Below the pieces are notes generated by a model. That model did not search any database, was not told the origin of the DNA, and saw nothing but the letters and a program-made list of their open reading frames with translations. From Candidatus Melainabacteria bacterium (lineage in GTDB: Bacteria; Cyanobacteriota; Vampirovibrionia; 2-02-FULL-35-15), in the NCBI GenBank assembly GCA_023250175.1, contig JAHFBD010000050.1:1-11944 (forward strand): DNA of 11,944 bases. The letters are read 5' to 3'. The translations under genes and the position numbers were made by a program. Position 1 is the stretch's first letter, and every line of letters starts with the position of its first letter. Below, in pieces: positions 1-7,424 of this stretch.

Positions 1-81
1 AAAGTTATCTTCACTATATACTAAAGGCTTTGGAGTAATCCCTCCAGTCCCTACATTCTTAACTGGGTCAATTGAATTCAT
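1..81 (-). CDS. 5' end of an unknown leftward gene (partial)
   Basis: An ATG at 81-79 on the minus strand opens 27 codons that stay open to the window edge. The peptide starts MNSIDPVKNV and is followed by a Gly/Thr/Pro stretch and YSEDNF. It lies 46 bp downstream of the stop of the 261-residue gene on the same strand, so the two could be co-transcribed. Upstream there is only a weak purine-rich stretch (aaagata) and no convincing Shine-Dalgarno site. No signal peptide or motif can be judged from so little sequence, and I do not recognise the protein. The call rests on the open frame reaching the edge and on AT-rich third codon positions like those of the neighbours. Confidence 0.5.
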   Translation of the reverse strand, partial: MNSIDPVKNVGTGGITPKPLVYSEDNF

Positions 82-127
82 TAATTTTTATCTATCTTTA
101 GCTAATGAAATTATTGTAACATTTTAA

Positions 128-913
128 CTATATTTGTTTACTTTCACCTGAGGCAACAAGCAAATCTATTACTCGTTTAAATATTGTTTGATTATCTTGT
201 TCAGTTACTGCCAGCTTTTTAAGAGCACCGTGTAATGAACTGTTATTTTCTATGTTTTCTAAAACTAATTTTTTTGTATCGTCATTAAAATCATCTCTCG
301 ATATTAATGAAAGCAAAGCTAGGGCTTTAACCTCAATGTTTTTGTTTTGTAATAGTTTAGAGAGGTCATTTAAATCAAGTTTGCTCCCTCTTTCTATGAC
401 ACTAGCTAATTTTTTCTTATCTTTATTTAAAATCGAATGATATAAATCAAGCATTAATAGATCTATGTCTGATACTAAATCAATAGGAGGTGTCATTAAT
501 GTAGAAGATGTGCCAACTTCACGATGTATAGTTTGGTTATTATTTTGTGATGTTATAGATAATGCATTGTTTGCTAGTTTTGGATTAGGTATTAATGAAG
601 AACTAGTGGCTTTATTGTTAAAGATGTTGAAATCATTTATTACACCATAAATAAAGCCACCTATTCCTAATCCAGACAAAAGCATTCCCATCCACTGAAG
701 AGGTTGTTTACTATGAGCAGTGCCCAGAAAGCTCATCAGTAATCCAACTAAACTTATTCCTCCACCAGCCAATGTAATTGGTGAAGAAGAATTAATTATA
801 TTTGGATTAGTTCCTGCTCTCCACCTAGAAACACTTTCTCTATTAGGATATTTATATCCTATAGGATTAGTCCACCAGGAAACTGTTGTATAGCAGTTTG
901 ACATTATATCCAT
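128..913 (-). CDS. unknown two-helix membrane protein with helical C-terminal half
   Basis: This 261-residue protein is not one I recognise. Residues 1-45 are polar and Trp/Asn/Ser-rich with no signal peptide. Two Gly-rich hydrophobic segments follow at about 46-64 and 73-92, separated by a short polar turn, and look like a membrane hairpin. Residues 100-145 are a Ser/Asn/Thr-rich linker. Residues 146-255 are amphipathic and helical; around 165-230 the spacing resembles HEAT/ARM-type alpha-alpha repeats, for example IEVKALALLSLISRDDF, but the match is weak. The start at 913 has no Shine-Dalgarno site because the inverted repeat at 916-941 fills that position. A second Met four codons in (904) is a possible alternative start. 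The stop of the upstream 170-residue gene is 24 bp away, so translational coupling is plausible. The Gly-rich hairpin resembles those of the small membrane proteins at 7425-8063, which may or may not mean common ancestry. Confidence 0.75.
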   Translation of the reverse strand: MDIMSNCYTTVSWWTNPIGYKYPNRESVSRWRAGTNPNIINSSSPITLAGGGISLVGLLMSFLGTAHSKQPLQWMGMLLSGLGIGGFIYGVINDFNIFNNKATSSSLIPNPKLANNALSITSQNNNQTIHREVGTSSTLMTPPIDLVSDIDLLMLDLYHSILNKDKKKLASVIERGSKLDLNDLSKLLQNKNIEVKALALLSLISRDDFNDDTKKLVLENIENNSSLHGALKKLAVTEQDNQTIFKRVIDLLVASGESKQI

Positions 914-915
914 TC

Positions 916-941
916 ATAAACTATAAGAGACTATAGTTTAT
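916..941. promoter_or_regulatory. 10-bp perfect inverted repeat at a gene junction
   Basis: Arms 916-925 and 932-941 are perfectly complementary around a 6-nt loop (agagac). On the minus-strand mRNA the hairpin contains the TAA stop of the 170-residue gene (940-938) and ends two bases before the ATG of the 261-residue gene (913-911). No U-tract follows on the minus strand, so it is a poor intrinsic terminator in the direction of the genes. On the plus strand a short T-run follows, but no plus-strand gene is visible to its left. A role in translational coupling or as a protein-binding palindrome is inference. Confidence 0.55.
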
Positions 942-1450
942 TTTTCAGTTGTTCCTGTTATAGATTTAACTACAGCTTCTTTTAAATCATCGGATGATGC
1001 AAATGGGTTTTCAAATCCAGGGGTAGCAATCTTAGCATCTACAACATAACCAACTAATACAGCAAGTAAATCTGCATTGTTTTTAATATGTTCAATCCCT
1101 CGACTAAATGTGCCTGCAGTATCCTTTGTTAACTGGTCAACAATAGATTGAACAGCATCTGTTTGTTTTTGTGCATGGTTTAGTGTAAGCCTTGCTTTAA
1201 CAACTCCGTCTGTATATGCAGTTAGATCACGTGCAATATTAGGAAGCTCAGAATCAGGTACTCCTGTTTCTCTTTGAATACATTTTGTTAAAAGATCAAC
1301 AGCAAATTCTCTATTTTTAGAATTAACCTGTGCAACTGCTTCATCTATACCTTTTTTAGCAGTATCAACCGTTTGTTTATACCTTGTATCATCAGATACT
1401 AAGAGACTATTAAAAACAGCTCCTACTCCTGTTGGACTTAATGTGGTCAT
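938..1450 (-). CDS. unknown soluble helical protein, 170 residues
   Basis: This is a 170-residue protein without a signal peptide or membrane segment. It is rich in Ala, Thr, Val, Lys and Asp and almost entirely helix-forming. Residues about 22-60 and 85-115 have heptad-like hydrophobic spacing and could form helical bundles or short coiled coils. A single Cys (KCIQRE) lies near residue 57. The start is well supported: a near-perfect Shine-Dalgarno site, aaaggagg on the minus strand (1462-1455), sits 4 bases before the ATG, making it the strongest ribosome site in the window. It is the first gene of a leftward group and diverges from the Kdp operon across about 236 bp. An attata at 1498-1503 reads as a TATAAT -10 box on the minus strand, but without a recognisable -35. 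I do not recognise the family. Confidence 0.75.
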   Translation of the reverse strand: MTTLSPTGVGAVFNSLLVSDDTRYKQTVDTAKKGIDEAVAQVNSKNREFAVDLLTKCIQRETGVPDSELPNIARDLTAYTDGVVKARLTLNHAQKQTDAVQSIVDQLTKDTAGTFSRGIEHIKNNADLLAVLVGYVVDAKIATPGFENPFASSDDLKEAVVKSITGTTEK

Positions 1451-1686
1451 AAAACCTCCTTTAATAAGTTTTTATAAAATAATGTAATATCACTTTGATT
1501 ATAGAATTTAAAAATGTTTAAAATCTAGATTCAAAGATTAAATCAATATAAAAAGACTTTGAATTATAAACAAACTATAAAATCTAGCTCTAAATGATTT
1601 TTTAATAAACTCACATAAATGAACAAATTACTTTAAAGATGATTCTACAATAATCGTAGGTAGAGTTCTTCAAAAACAAATCTCTT
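1451..1686. promoter_or_regulatory. divergent intergenic control region of the Kdp operon and the leftward group
   Basis: This AT-rich 236-bp stretch lies between two divergent transcription units. It contains two imperfect direct repeats: actttga at 1492-1498 with aaaatctag at 1520-1528, and actttga at 1556-1562 with aaaatctag at 1579-1587. An 8-bp inverted repeat, attcaaag (1529-1536) and ctttgaat (1557-1564), has a 20-nt spacing. A TATAAA at 1576-1581 could be a rightward -10, and attata at 1498-1503 a leftward -10, but neither has a good -35 at proper spacing. I see no known riboswitch. The repeats could be operators, for instance for KdpE, but this is inference from position alone. Confidence 0.4.
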
Positions 1687-1770
1687 ATGTTTGATATTTT
1701 ATTTTTTAGTTTGATTATGGGCTTCTTTATCAGTTGCTTAGCTTATATAACACTTTGCGAGGGACTCTAA
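1687..1770 (+). CDS. single-helix microprotein at the head of the Kdp operon
   Basis: ATG at 1687 to TAA at 1768-1770 encodes 27 residues: an N-terminal MFDILFF, one hydrophobic helix and the ending YITLCEGL. The stop lies 3 bp before kdpF, and the kdpF ribosome site (gaggg, 1759-1763) is inside this frame, so the two are probably translationally coupled. Many Kdp operons, as I recall, carry a similar unannotated single-helix peptide just before kdpF that ends in a Cys-Glu/Asp-Arg-Leu-type motif. The LCEGL ending fits that pattern. No clear Shine-Dalgarno site precedes the ATG. The protein would sit in the inner membrane with a short cytoplasmic tail; any link to the Kdp complex is inference from synteny. 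Confidence 0.6.
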   Translation: MFDILFFSLIMGFFISCLAYITLCEGL

Positions 1771-1773
1771 TTA

Positions 1774-1863
1774 ATGATTATTGAATATATTCTTGGCGGC
1801 ATTGTAACTGTGGGACTTTTAATTTACTTAATGTATGCATTATTAAATCCGGAAAGATTTTAA
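1774..1863 (+). CDS. kdpF: KdpF, small subunit of the K+-transporting ATPase
   Basis: This is a 29-residue single-helix protein (MIIEYILGG ... YALLNPERF). It has the size and C-terminal signature typical of KdpF, a Tyr-Ala-Leu followed a few residues later by a charged residue and a final Phe (E. coli KdpF is also 29 residues). KdpF is a lipid-like stabiliser at the KdpA-KdpB interface and is not essential for catalysis. A gaggg ribosome site at 1759-1763 is 10 bases from the ATG. Its TAA ends 2 bp before the kdpA start, a tight arrangement typical of Kdp operons. Start and stop are unambiguous. Confidence 0.93.
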   Translation: MIIEYILGGIVTVGLLIYLMYALLNPERF

Positions 1864-1865
1864 CT

Positions 1866-3566
1866 ATGACTATTAACGGTATTATTGAGATTGTTTTTTA
1901 TTGTTTAATTGTTTTGCTTTTAATAAAACCATTAGGGTTATATATGGCTAAAGTCTTTAATAAAGAGAGTACTTTACTTGATCCTATATTTTGTCCCATT
2001 GAAAAAATCATTTATAAATTATGCAGTGTTAATTCCAGGGAAGAACAAAATTGGATTAAATATACACAAGCACTAATTTTATTTAACTTTATAGGTGTAG
2101 TATTTCTTTATATAATCTTACGCTTCCAAAACCTTTTGCCATTTAATCCTTGCAAATGTTCTGCTATTCCAGCAGATCTTGCTTTTAATATAGCTACTAG
2201 CTTTGCCTCAAATACAAACTGGCAGACTTATGCTCCCGAAGGAATAATAAGCTACTTTACAGAAATGCTAGGATTTACAGTACAAAATTTTGTTTCGGCT
2301 GGTGTAGGAATAGCAGTTGTAATTGCATTTACCCGTGCATTTGCAAGAGAACAAACTGAAAATATAGGTAATTTTTGGGTAGATTTAACTCGCTCAATTT
2401 TATGGATATTACTCCCTCTTTCTTTTATATTAGCAATGGTTTTTATCTTTGAAGGAGTGCCACAAAATCTTAATTCTCCTACCCAGATAATAACACTTGA
2501 AGGTAAATCACAAACTATTCTTCAAGGCCCAGTTGCATCTCGTGAAAGCATTAAAGAACTGGGTACAAATGGTGGTGGATTTTTTAATGCTAACTCAGCA
2601 CACCCATATGAAAACCCAACACCATTTACTAATTTTCTACAACTCATTGCAATCTTTCTTATAGGTGCTGCACTGACTAATACTTTTGGAAGAATGGTAA
2701 AAGATGAACGTCAAGGCTGGGTATTATTTAGTGCTATGGCGGTATTGTTTTTAATAGGTGTGATTATAACTTATTACTTTGAGTCTATAGGAAACCCCTT
2801 ACTTAAAGATTTAAATATTAATGGAAATATGGAAGGAAAAGAAGTCAGATTTGGTCTTGTTGATTCTATTCTATATGCAGTTGTTACTACAGCAGCATCT
2901 TGTGGTGCTGTAAACAGTATGCATGATAGTTTTCAACCAATTGCTGGAATGATTCCTTTAATTAATATTATGCTTGGTGAAATTATCGTGGGTGGAGTCG
3001 GAGTAGGTTTAAGTGGAATGTTTCTTTTTGCAATCATTGGAGTTTTTATTGCTGGTTTAATGGTTGGAAGAACTCCAGAATACATAGGAAAGAAAATTGA
3101 AACAAAAGAAATTAAAATGAGTGTACTTGCAGTTTTAATTTTGCCACTTTGTGTTCATTGTTTTACTGCATTAGCTTGTGTTACTCCTTTTGGTGTAAAA
3201 GGAGTGTTAAATTCTGGACCGCATGGTTTTACCGAAATTATTTATGCATTTAGCTCAGCAAGTGGAAATAATGGAAGTGCCTTTGGCGGACTCAATGTAA
3301 ACACCTTCTTTTATAATCTTACTACTGGACTTGCAATGCTCGTAGGTAGGTTTTTAATAATAATTCCTACTTTAGCTATAGCAGGCTCACTGGTAAGAAA
3401 AAAAATAGTGCCACCATCAAATGGTACATTGCCAACAACTGACTTAACATTTGTTTTTTACTTAATACTGGTAATTATTACAGTTGGTGGTCTTGTTTAT
3501 TTTCCAGCTCTATCACTTGGACCAATAGTAGAACACTTCTTAATGATAAATGGAAAAGCATTTTAA
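1866..3566 (+). CDS. kdpA: KdpA, K+-channel-like subunit of the K+-transporting ATPase
   Basis: KdpA is the membrane subunit that binds and selects K+ before it passes to KdpB. At 566 residues it is the normal length (E. coli 557), with about ten hydrophobic segments. All four pore-loop filter regions of the channel-like fold are present: SNTNWQTY around 115-122, LGTNGGGFFNANSAHPYENP around 232-251, TTAASCGAVN around 341-350 and SASGNNGSAFGG around 464-475. Each keeps its filter glycine, so high K+ selectivity is expected. The ATG is 9 bases after a ggaaag site (1851-1856) inside the end of kdpF. kdpB starts 21 bp downstream with only a weak ribosome site. No truncation or missing key residue is seen. 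Confidence 0.98.
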   Translation: MTINGIIEIVFYCLIVLLLIKPLGLYMAKVFNKESTLLDPIFCPIEKIIYKLCSVNSREEQNWIKYTQALILFNFIGVVFLYIILRFQNLLPFNPCKCSAIPADLAFNIATSFASNTNWQTYAPEGIISYFTEMLGFTVQNFVSAGVGIAVVIAFTRAFAREQTENIGNFWVDLTRSILWILLPLSFILAMVFIFEGVPQNLNSPTQIITLEGKSQTILQGPVASRESIKELGTNGGGFFNANSAHPYENPTPFTNFLQLIAIFLIGAALTNTFGRMVKDERQGWVLFSAMAVLFLIGVIITYYFESIGNPLLKDLNINGNMEGKEVRFGLVDSILYAVVTTAASCGAVNSMHDSFQPIAGMIPLINIMLGEIIVGGVGVGLSGMFLFAIIGVFIAGLMVGRTPEYIGKKIETKEIKMSVLAVLILPLCVHCFTALACVTPFGVKGVLNSGPHGFTEIIYAFSSASGNNGSAFGGLNVNTFFYNLTTGLAMLVGRFLIIIPTLAIAGSLVRKKIVPPSNGTLPTTDLTFVFYLILVIITVGGLVYFPALSLGPIVEHFLMINGKAF

Positions 3567-3587
3567 CCTTTAACCACAGAGAAACAA

Positions 3588-5639
3588 ATGAAAAGAAAAT
3601 CAATTATAAACACTAAAATATTAAGACAAGCTACTGTTGATTCTTTTCTTAAGCTAAACCCAGCTACTCTAATTAGAAATCCAGTAATGTTTGTTGTAGA
3701 GATTGTTGCGGTTTTAACAACGCTGTTTTTTATTTTAAGTATCTGTAACATTGTCAAAGAAAGTCCTTTGTTTGTTGGTCAAATTACTGCATGGCTTTGG
3801 TTTACTGTGATTTTTGGAAATTTCTCTGAAGCAATGGCAGAAGGACGTGGTAAAGCCCAGGCTAACTCACTTAGACAAACAAAAACAGAAACAAAAGCAA
3901 AGCTGCTAAAAGATTTAGAATCAAGTGATTATAAGCTTTTACCGGCTGAAGAATTAAAGAAGGATGATATTGTTTTAGTTGAAACAAATAATATAGTTCC
4001 CGGAGATGGGGAAATAATTGAAGGAGTTGCACTGATTGATGAGTCTGCAATAACTGGTGAATCTGCAGCAGTGCTTAAACAAAGCGGAGGAGACAAGTCC
4101 TCAGTAATTGCCGGGACTCGTGTTATTTCTGACTGGATAAAAATAAAAATCACCTCTAATCCGGGGGAGTCATTTTTAGATCAAATGATTTCATTGGTTG
4201 AAGGAGCAAAAAGACAAAAGACACCAAATGAAATTGCATTGTGTATATTGCTTGTTGGCATGACTATAATCTTTTTAATTGCAACAGCAACAATTGAAAT
4301 GTTTGCTATTTATGCTGGTACACACATACCAGTTACTATTCTTATTGCACTCCTTGTAACCTTAATACCTACTACTATTGGAGGCTTACTTTCAGCGATT
4401 GGAATTGCTGGGATTGATCGATTAGTCCAGCATAATGTACTTGCAATGAGTGGAAGTGCTGTAGAAGCAGCTGGTGATGTAGACACTTTGCTCTTGGATA
4501 AGACTGGAACAATTACGTTTGGAAATAGAATGGCAGATGAGTTTATTCCAGTTACTGGAGTAAGCGAACTTGATCTCGCTGATGCAGCACAACTGTCTTC
4601 ATTAAGCGATGAGACTCCTGAAGGGCGTTCAATTGTCAAGTTTGCAAAAGATAAATATGGCTTACGAGAGCGTAATTTAGCACAATTAAATGCAGAGTTT
4701 ATTCCTTTTACTGCTCATACTAGAATGAGCGGGGTTAATTTTGAAGGGAATGAAATTAGAAAAGGTTCTTATGATTCAATATTAGATTACATAAAACAAA
4801 AAACTAACAATGCATCTTTTCAGGTTCCACATGATCTTATACAAGCAGTTGAAAGAGTAAGCAAATCTGGTGGGACACCACTTGTAGTTACAAAAAATAA
4901 TCAATTGCTTGGTGTAATTCATTTAAAAGATATTGTTAAAGGTGGTATGCGTGAGAGGTTTCAGGAACTAAGGCAAATGGGTATCCGTACAATTATGATT
5001 ACTGGTGATAATGCACTTACAGCCCAGGCTATTTCAAAAGAGGCAGGAGTTGATGATTTTCTCAGTGAAGCTAAACCACAAGATAAGTTAAACCTTATAC
5101 GGAATGAGCAATCTAAGGGAAAGTTATTAGCAATGACTGGGGATGGAACAAATGATGCTCCTGCACTAGCACAAGCTGATGTAGGGGTTGCAATGAGTTC
5201 TGGTACTCAGGCAGCCAAAGAAGCAGCTAATATGATTGATCTAGACTCAAATCCTACAAAGCTTATAGAAATTGTTGCGATTGGAAAACAACTTCTTATA
5301 ACAAGAGGAGCTTTAACTACTTTTAGCATTGCAAATGACGTTGCTAAGTATTTTGCAATAATTCCAGCCATGTTTTATATAACTTATCCTGAATTAGGAG
5401 CCTTAAATATAATGAAACTCAATACCCCGTACAGTGCAATTTTGTCAGCAGTAATATTCAATGCTCTTATAATAATTTTTCTTCTTCCACTTGCACTAAA
5501 AGGAGTTGCTTTTAGACCACTTGGAGCAGCAGCAATGTTGAGAAGAAATTTATTTGTTTATGGGGTAGGAGGGATTATTGTTCCATTTATTGGAATTAAA
5601 TTAATTGATATGCTTGTTATTTTTTTACATTTAGTATAA
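3588..5639 (+). CDS. kdpB: KdpB, P-type ATPase catalytic subunit for K+ uptake
   Basis: KdpB is the ATP-hydrolysing subunit, a P1A-type ATPase, of the KdpFABC complex. It is 683 residues (E. coli 682). The actuator motif TGES is at 156-159; its Ser corresponds to the inhibitory phosphorylation site known as Ser162 in E. coli. The phosphorylation motif DKTGT has the catalytic Asp at 304. The nucleotide-binding domain has PFTAHTRMSG near 373-382 and KGS at 392-394. TGDN (472-475) and GDGTNDAPAL (518-527) complete the phosphatase-like core. Hydrophobic segments flank these domains at about 35-55, 62-78, 215-236, 245-270 and 575-680. A small departure is TGESAAV where TGESAPV is usual. The gene ends 17 bp before kdpC, and a ggtgagg ribosome site (5640-5646) lies in that gap. 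Confidence 0.98.
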   Translation: MKRKSIINTKILRQATVDSFLKLNPATLIRNPVMFVVEIVAVLTTLFFILSICNIVKESPLFVGQITAWLWFTVIFGNFSEAMAEGRGKAQANSLRQTKTETKAKLLKDLESSDYKLLPAEELKKDDIVLVETNNIVPGDGEIIEGVALIDESAITGESAAVLKQSGGDKSSVIAGTRVISDWIKIKITSNPGESFLDQMISLVEGAKRQKTPNEIALCILLVGMTIIFLIATATIEMFAIYAGTHIPVTILIALLVTLIPTTIGGLLSAIGIAGIDRLVQHNVLAMSGSAVEAAGDVDTLLLDKTGTITFGNRMADEFIPVTGVSELDLADAAQLSSLSDETPEGRSIVKFAKDKYGLRERNLAQLNAEFIPFTAHTRMSGVNFEGNEIRKGSYDSILDYIKQKTNNASFQVPHDLIQAVERVSKSGGTPLVVTKNNQLLGVIHLKDIVKGGMRERFQELRQMGIRTIMITGDNALTAQAISKEAGVDDFLSEAKPQDKLNLIRNEQSKGKLLAMTGDGTNDAPALAQADVGVAMSSGTQAAKEAANMIDLDSNPTKLIEIVAIGKQLLITRGALTTFSIANDVAKYFAIIPAMFYITYPELGALNIMKLNTPYSAILSAVIFNALIIIFLLPLALKGVAFRPLGAAAMLRRNLFVYGVGGIIVPFIGIKLIDMLVIFLHLV

Positions 5640-5656
5640 GGTGAGGTCATAAAGAG

Positions 5657-6211
5657 ATGTTCAATCAATTCAAAACAGCAATTTTAATGACATTAGTTCT
5701 TACACTTATAACAGGATTGATTTATCCTTTGACCATGACACTTCTTGCTCGAGCTATTTTTCCATATCAGGCAAATGGAAGTTTAATTACTCATAAAAAT
5801 AAAATAATTGGTTCAAAACTAATTAGTCAAGATTTTACTGAGGCAAAGTACTTTCATCCTAGGCTTTCTGCAGTAAATCACAATGCTGATAAATCGGGGG
5901 GCTCTAATCTTGGACCAACTAATAAAAAATTAATTGGAAGAATTAAATCTGATTGGAAAAAACTAAAACTTGAAAATCCAAGCAAATCAGTACCCTTTGA
6001 TTTAATTACAACATCTGCTAGCGGACTTGATCCACATATAACACCAGAGGCTGCAGTATTTCAAGTTCCACGAATTGCAAGATTAAGAAAGTTAAAAGAA
6101 GAAGAAATCCTAAAACTAATTAATAGACATATTGAACTAAAGCAATTAGGGATATTAGGTGAAAAAAGAGTAAATGTACTTGAGTTAAATCTGGCTCTGG
6201 ATAAATATTGA
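5657..6211 (+). CDS. kdpC: KdpC, accessory subunit of the K+-transporting ATPase
   Basis: KdpC has one N-terminal membrane helix (residues about 7-35) and a periplasmic domain, and supports the KdpFABC complex during ATP-driven K+ import. This copy is 184 residues, near the usual 190. It shows the family signatures: FTEAKYFHPRLSA near 70-82, ASGLDPHITPEAA near 121-133 followed by VPRIARLR, and the C-terminal VNVLELNLALD. The family's usual YFxxRPSA motif appears here as YFHPRLSA. It is the last gene of the operon. Only 13 bp separate its TGA from the stop of the convergent acetyltransferase gene, and I see no terminator hairpin there. kdpD and kdpE are not adjacent. Confidence 0.97.
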   Translation: MFNQFKTAILMTLVLTLITGLIYPLTMTLLARAIFPYQANGSLITHKNKIIGSKLISQDFTEAKYFHPRLSAVNHNADKSGGSNLGPTNKKLIGRIKSDWKKLKLENPSKSVPFDLITTSASGLDPHITPEAAVFQVPRIARLRKLKEEEILKLINRHIELKQLGILGEKRVNVLELNLALDKY

Positions 6212-6224
6212 AGATATTAGTTTT

Positions 6225-6782
6225 TTAAATTTTCTTTTGGAAAATAGATTTTACTAAAACCAGATCGCCTGGATCATTGTGGTATATACCTTGATTTTTA
6301 AATCCAAACTTTTCAAAAAAGCTTATTACCTCATTTCTATTAGAACGCACCGTAACATATATGTTTTCCATCTTATTTTCAGTTGCATATGCCAGGGCTT
6401 TTTTTAAAAGCAATTCCCCTACTCCTTTTTTTCCCATCTTCTCATCAATTTTAAAAGTGCATAACTTCAAAGTTTTACCAAAAAGATGCTCATGTGCAGT
6501 TACTTTAGGTGAATGCTCTTCTTTATAAATGCATATTGCATTTATTTGGTTATACCCTAACTCATAAATCCATGCTTTGCGTCCTTCTTCAGATTTAGTT
6601 TTAAACCACTTATCAAAATCTATATAATCTTGCCTAATAGGCTTGAAGAAGTCAGTATCTAAACAACTAATTATTTCATTTAAAAATACTTCTTTAACAT
6701 ATGGAAATATGTGGGGGATTCTGCTAGTTAATGGCAATATATTAACGTCTGTCGTAAAAGGTTTTATTGTTGTTAAATGCAT
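6225..6782 (-). CDS. GNAT-family N-acetyltransferase
   Basis: This 185-residue protein has a recognisable acetyl-CoA-binding GNAT core in its C-terminal half. The strand LKLCTFKIDE (about 105-114) leads to a KKGVGELLLKKAL loop and helix (118-130), the degenerate (Q/R)xxGx(G/A) pyrophosphate-binding motif. The strand ENIYVTV follows, then FFEKFGFKNQGIY (154-166), typical of GNAT motif B. The LCTFKI...GELLLKKA pattern recalls GNAT domains found in larger nucleic-acid- or toxin-linked proteins, but residues 1-100 are not recognised and the substrate is unknown. The start at 6782 is 5 bp after the stop of the secreted repeat protein, with no clear ribosome site, so co-transcription and coupled translation are likely. 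The enzyme should be cytoplasmic. Confidence 0.85.
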   Translation of the reverse strand: MHLTTIKPFTTDVNILPLTSRIPHIFPYVKEVFLNEIISCLDTDFFKPIRQDYIDFDKWFKTKSEEGRKAWIYELGYNQINAICIYKEEHSPKVTAHEHLFGKTLKLCTFKIDEKMGKKGVGELLLKKALAYATENKMENIYVTVRSNRNEVISFFEKFGFKNQGIYHNDPGDLVLVKSIFQKKI

Positions 6783-6787
6783 CTGGT

Positions 6788-7285
6788 TTAATGACTAGGA
6801 TTCTTTCCTATTTTTCCTGAGATTGAGAGATCAGGATTATTCCTGGCAAACTCTCTATCAGCAGGCTCAATTATATAAGTTGGATTTAGAAGTAAGCCTT
6901 CAGCGAATCTCGTACTTGGATTATTACGAGCAAATTCTTTATCTTCAGGTCTAATTAAATAACTTGGATTTTGTGCTAGTCCTTCAGCAAAACCAGTATC
7001 AGGATTTTTATGTGCAAAGGTTTTATCTTCTGTAGTAACTATGTAGTTAGAATTTAAAGCTAATTCTCGAGCATATTTAGTAGATGGATTATTTCTTATG
7101 AATAACCTATCTTCCTCTGTTACTTTATATCTTAAATTTTTAGCCAGTCCTTCAGCAAAATTACTGTTAGGAGTTTTTCTTGCAACATCTTTATCCTTAT
7201 CAGTAATAGCAAATAACTTATATGGCAAACAATAGCTAAGTATTATTAATGTTGCAACTACGATTAAATATTTATTCTTAGTCAT
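6788..7285 (-). CDS. secreted protein of five 28-residue tandem repeats
   Basis: This is a 165-residue unknown protein. Residues 1-26 form a signal peptide: Lys-rich start, hydrophobic core, and likely cleavage near KLFA-ITD. The LSYC at 16-19 is a poor lipobox because Tyr precedes the Cys. The rest consists of exactly five 28-residue repeats, at 26-53, 54-81, 82-109, 110-137 and 138-165. A typical unit begins with an aliphatic-x-x-x-(E/A)-D-(R/K) turn, continues as a helix EFARNNP, then a second helix S/T-x-FAEGLAxNP ending in Tyr. The last unit is degenerate. The same repeat builds the 804-residue protein at 8848-11262. An aaaggt ribosome site lies about 9 bases before the ATG. Units probably fold as helix-turn-helix modules of a solenoid, acting outside the cytoplasmic membrane; the function is unknown. 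Confidence 0.8.
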   Translation of the reverse strand: MTKNKYLIVVATLIILSYCLPYKLFAITDKDKDVARKTPNSNFAEGLAKNLRYKVTEEDRLFIRNNPSTKYARELALNSNYIVTTEDKTFAHKNPDTGFAEGLAQNPSYLIRPEDKEFARNNPSTRFAEGLLLNPTYIIEPADREFARNNPDLSISGKIGKNPSH

Positions 7286-7351
7286 AAATATTACCTTTTA
7301 TACTACTATTACTCTTTTAAACACCCCATCTAGAGCATTATTGGTTCTATT

Positions 7352-7381
7352 ATTATAAGCTATCGTTTTTATCAATGGTAA
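7352..7381 (-). promoter_or_regulatory. candidate promoter of the secreted repeat protein-acetyltransferase pair
   Basis: On the minus strand a perfect TATAAT (7357-7352) is preceded by TTACCA (7381-7376) at an 18-bp spacing, matching four of six -35 bases. It lies about 67 bp upstream of the gene start at 7285. The octamer tggtaatt occurs at 7376-7383, over the -35, and again at 7391-7398, which could be a regulator site. Evidence is by eye only. Confidence 0.45.
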
Positions 7382-7424
7382 TTTTTTCTTTGGTAATTGT
7401 TTATGATCTTAATTATAATCATTA

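Noticed and set aside
252..650. Two plus-strand frames of about 60 codons
   Set aside because: They are antisense to the 261-residue gene with no ribosome site and no protein-like features.
3929..4639. Minus-strand open frames inside kdpB
   Set aside because: They are antisense to a fully conserved P-type ATPase and have no ribosome sites or recognisable content.
7229..7240. Lipobox (LSYC) in the secreted repeat protein
   Set aside because: Tyr directly before the Cys does not fit the small-residue requirement, and a normal cleavage site lies a few residues later.
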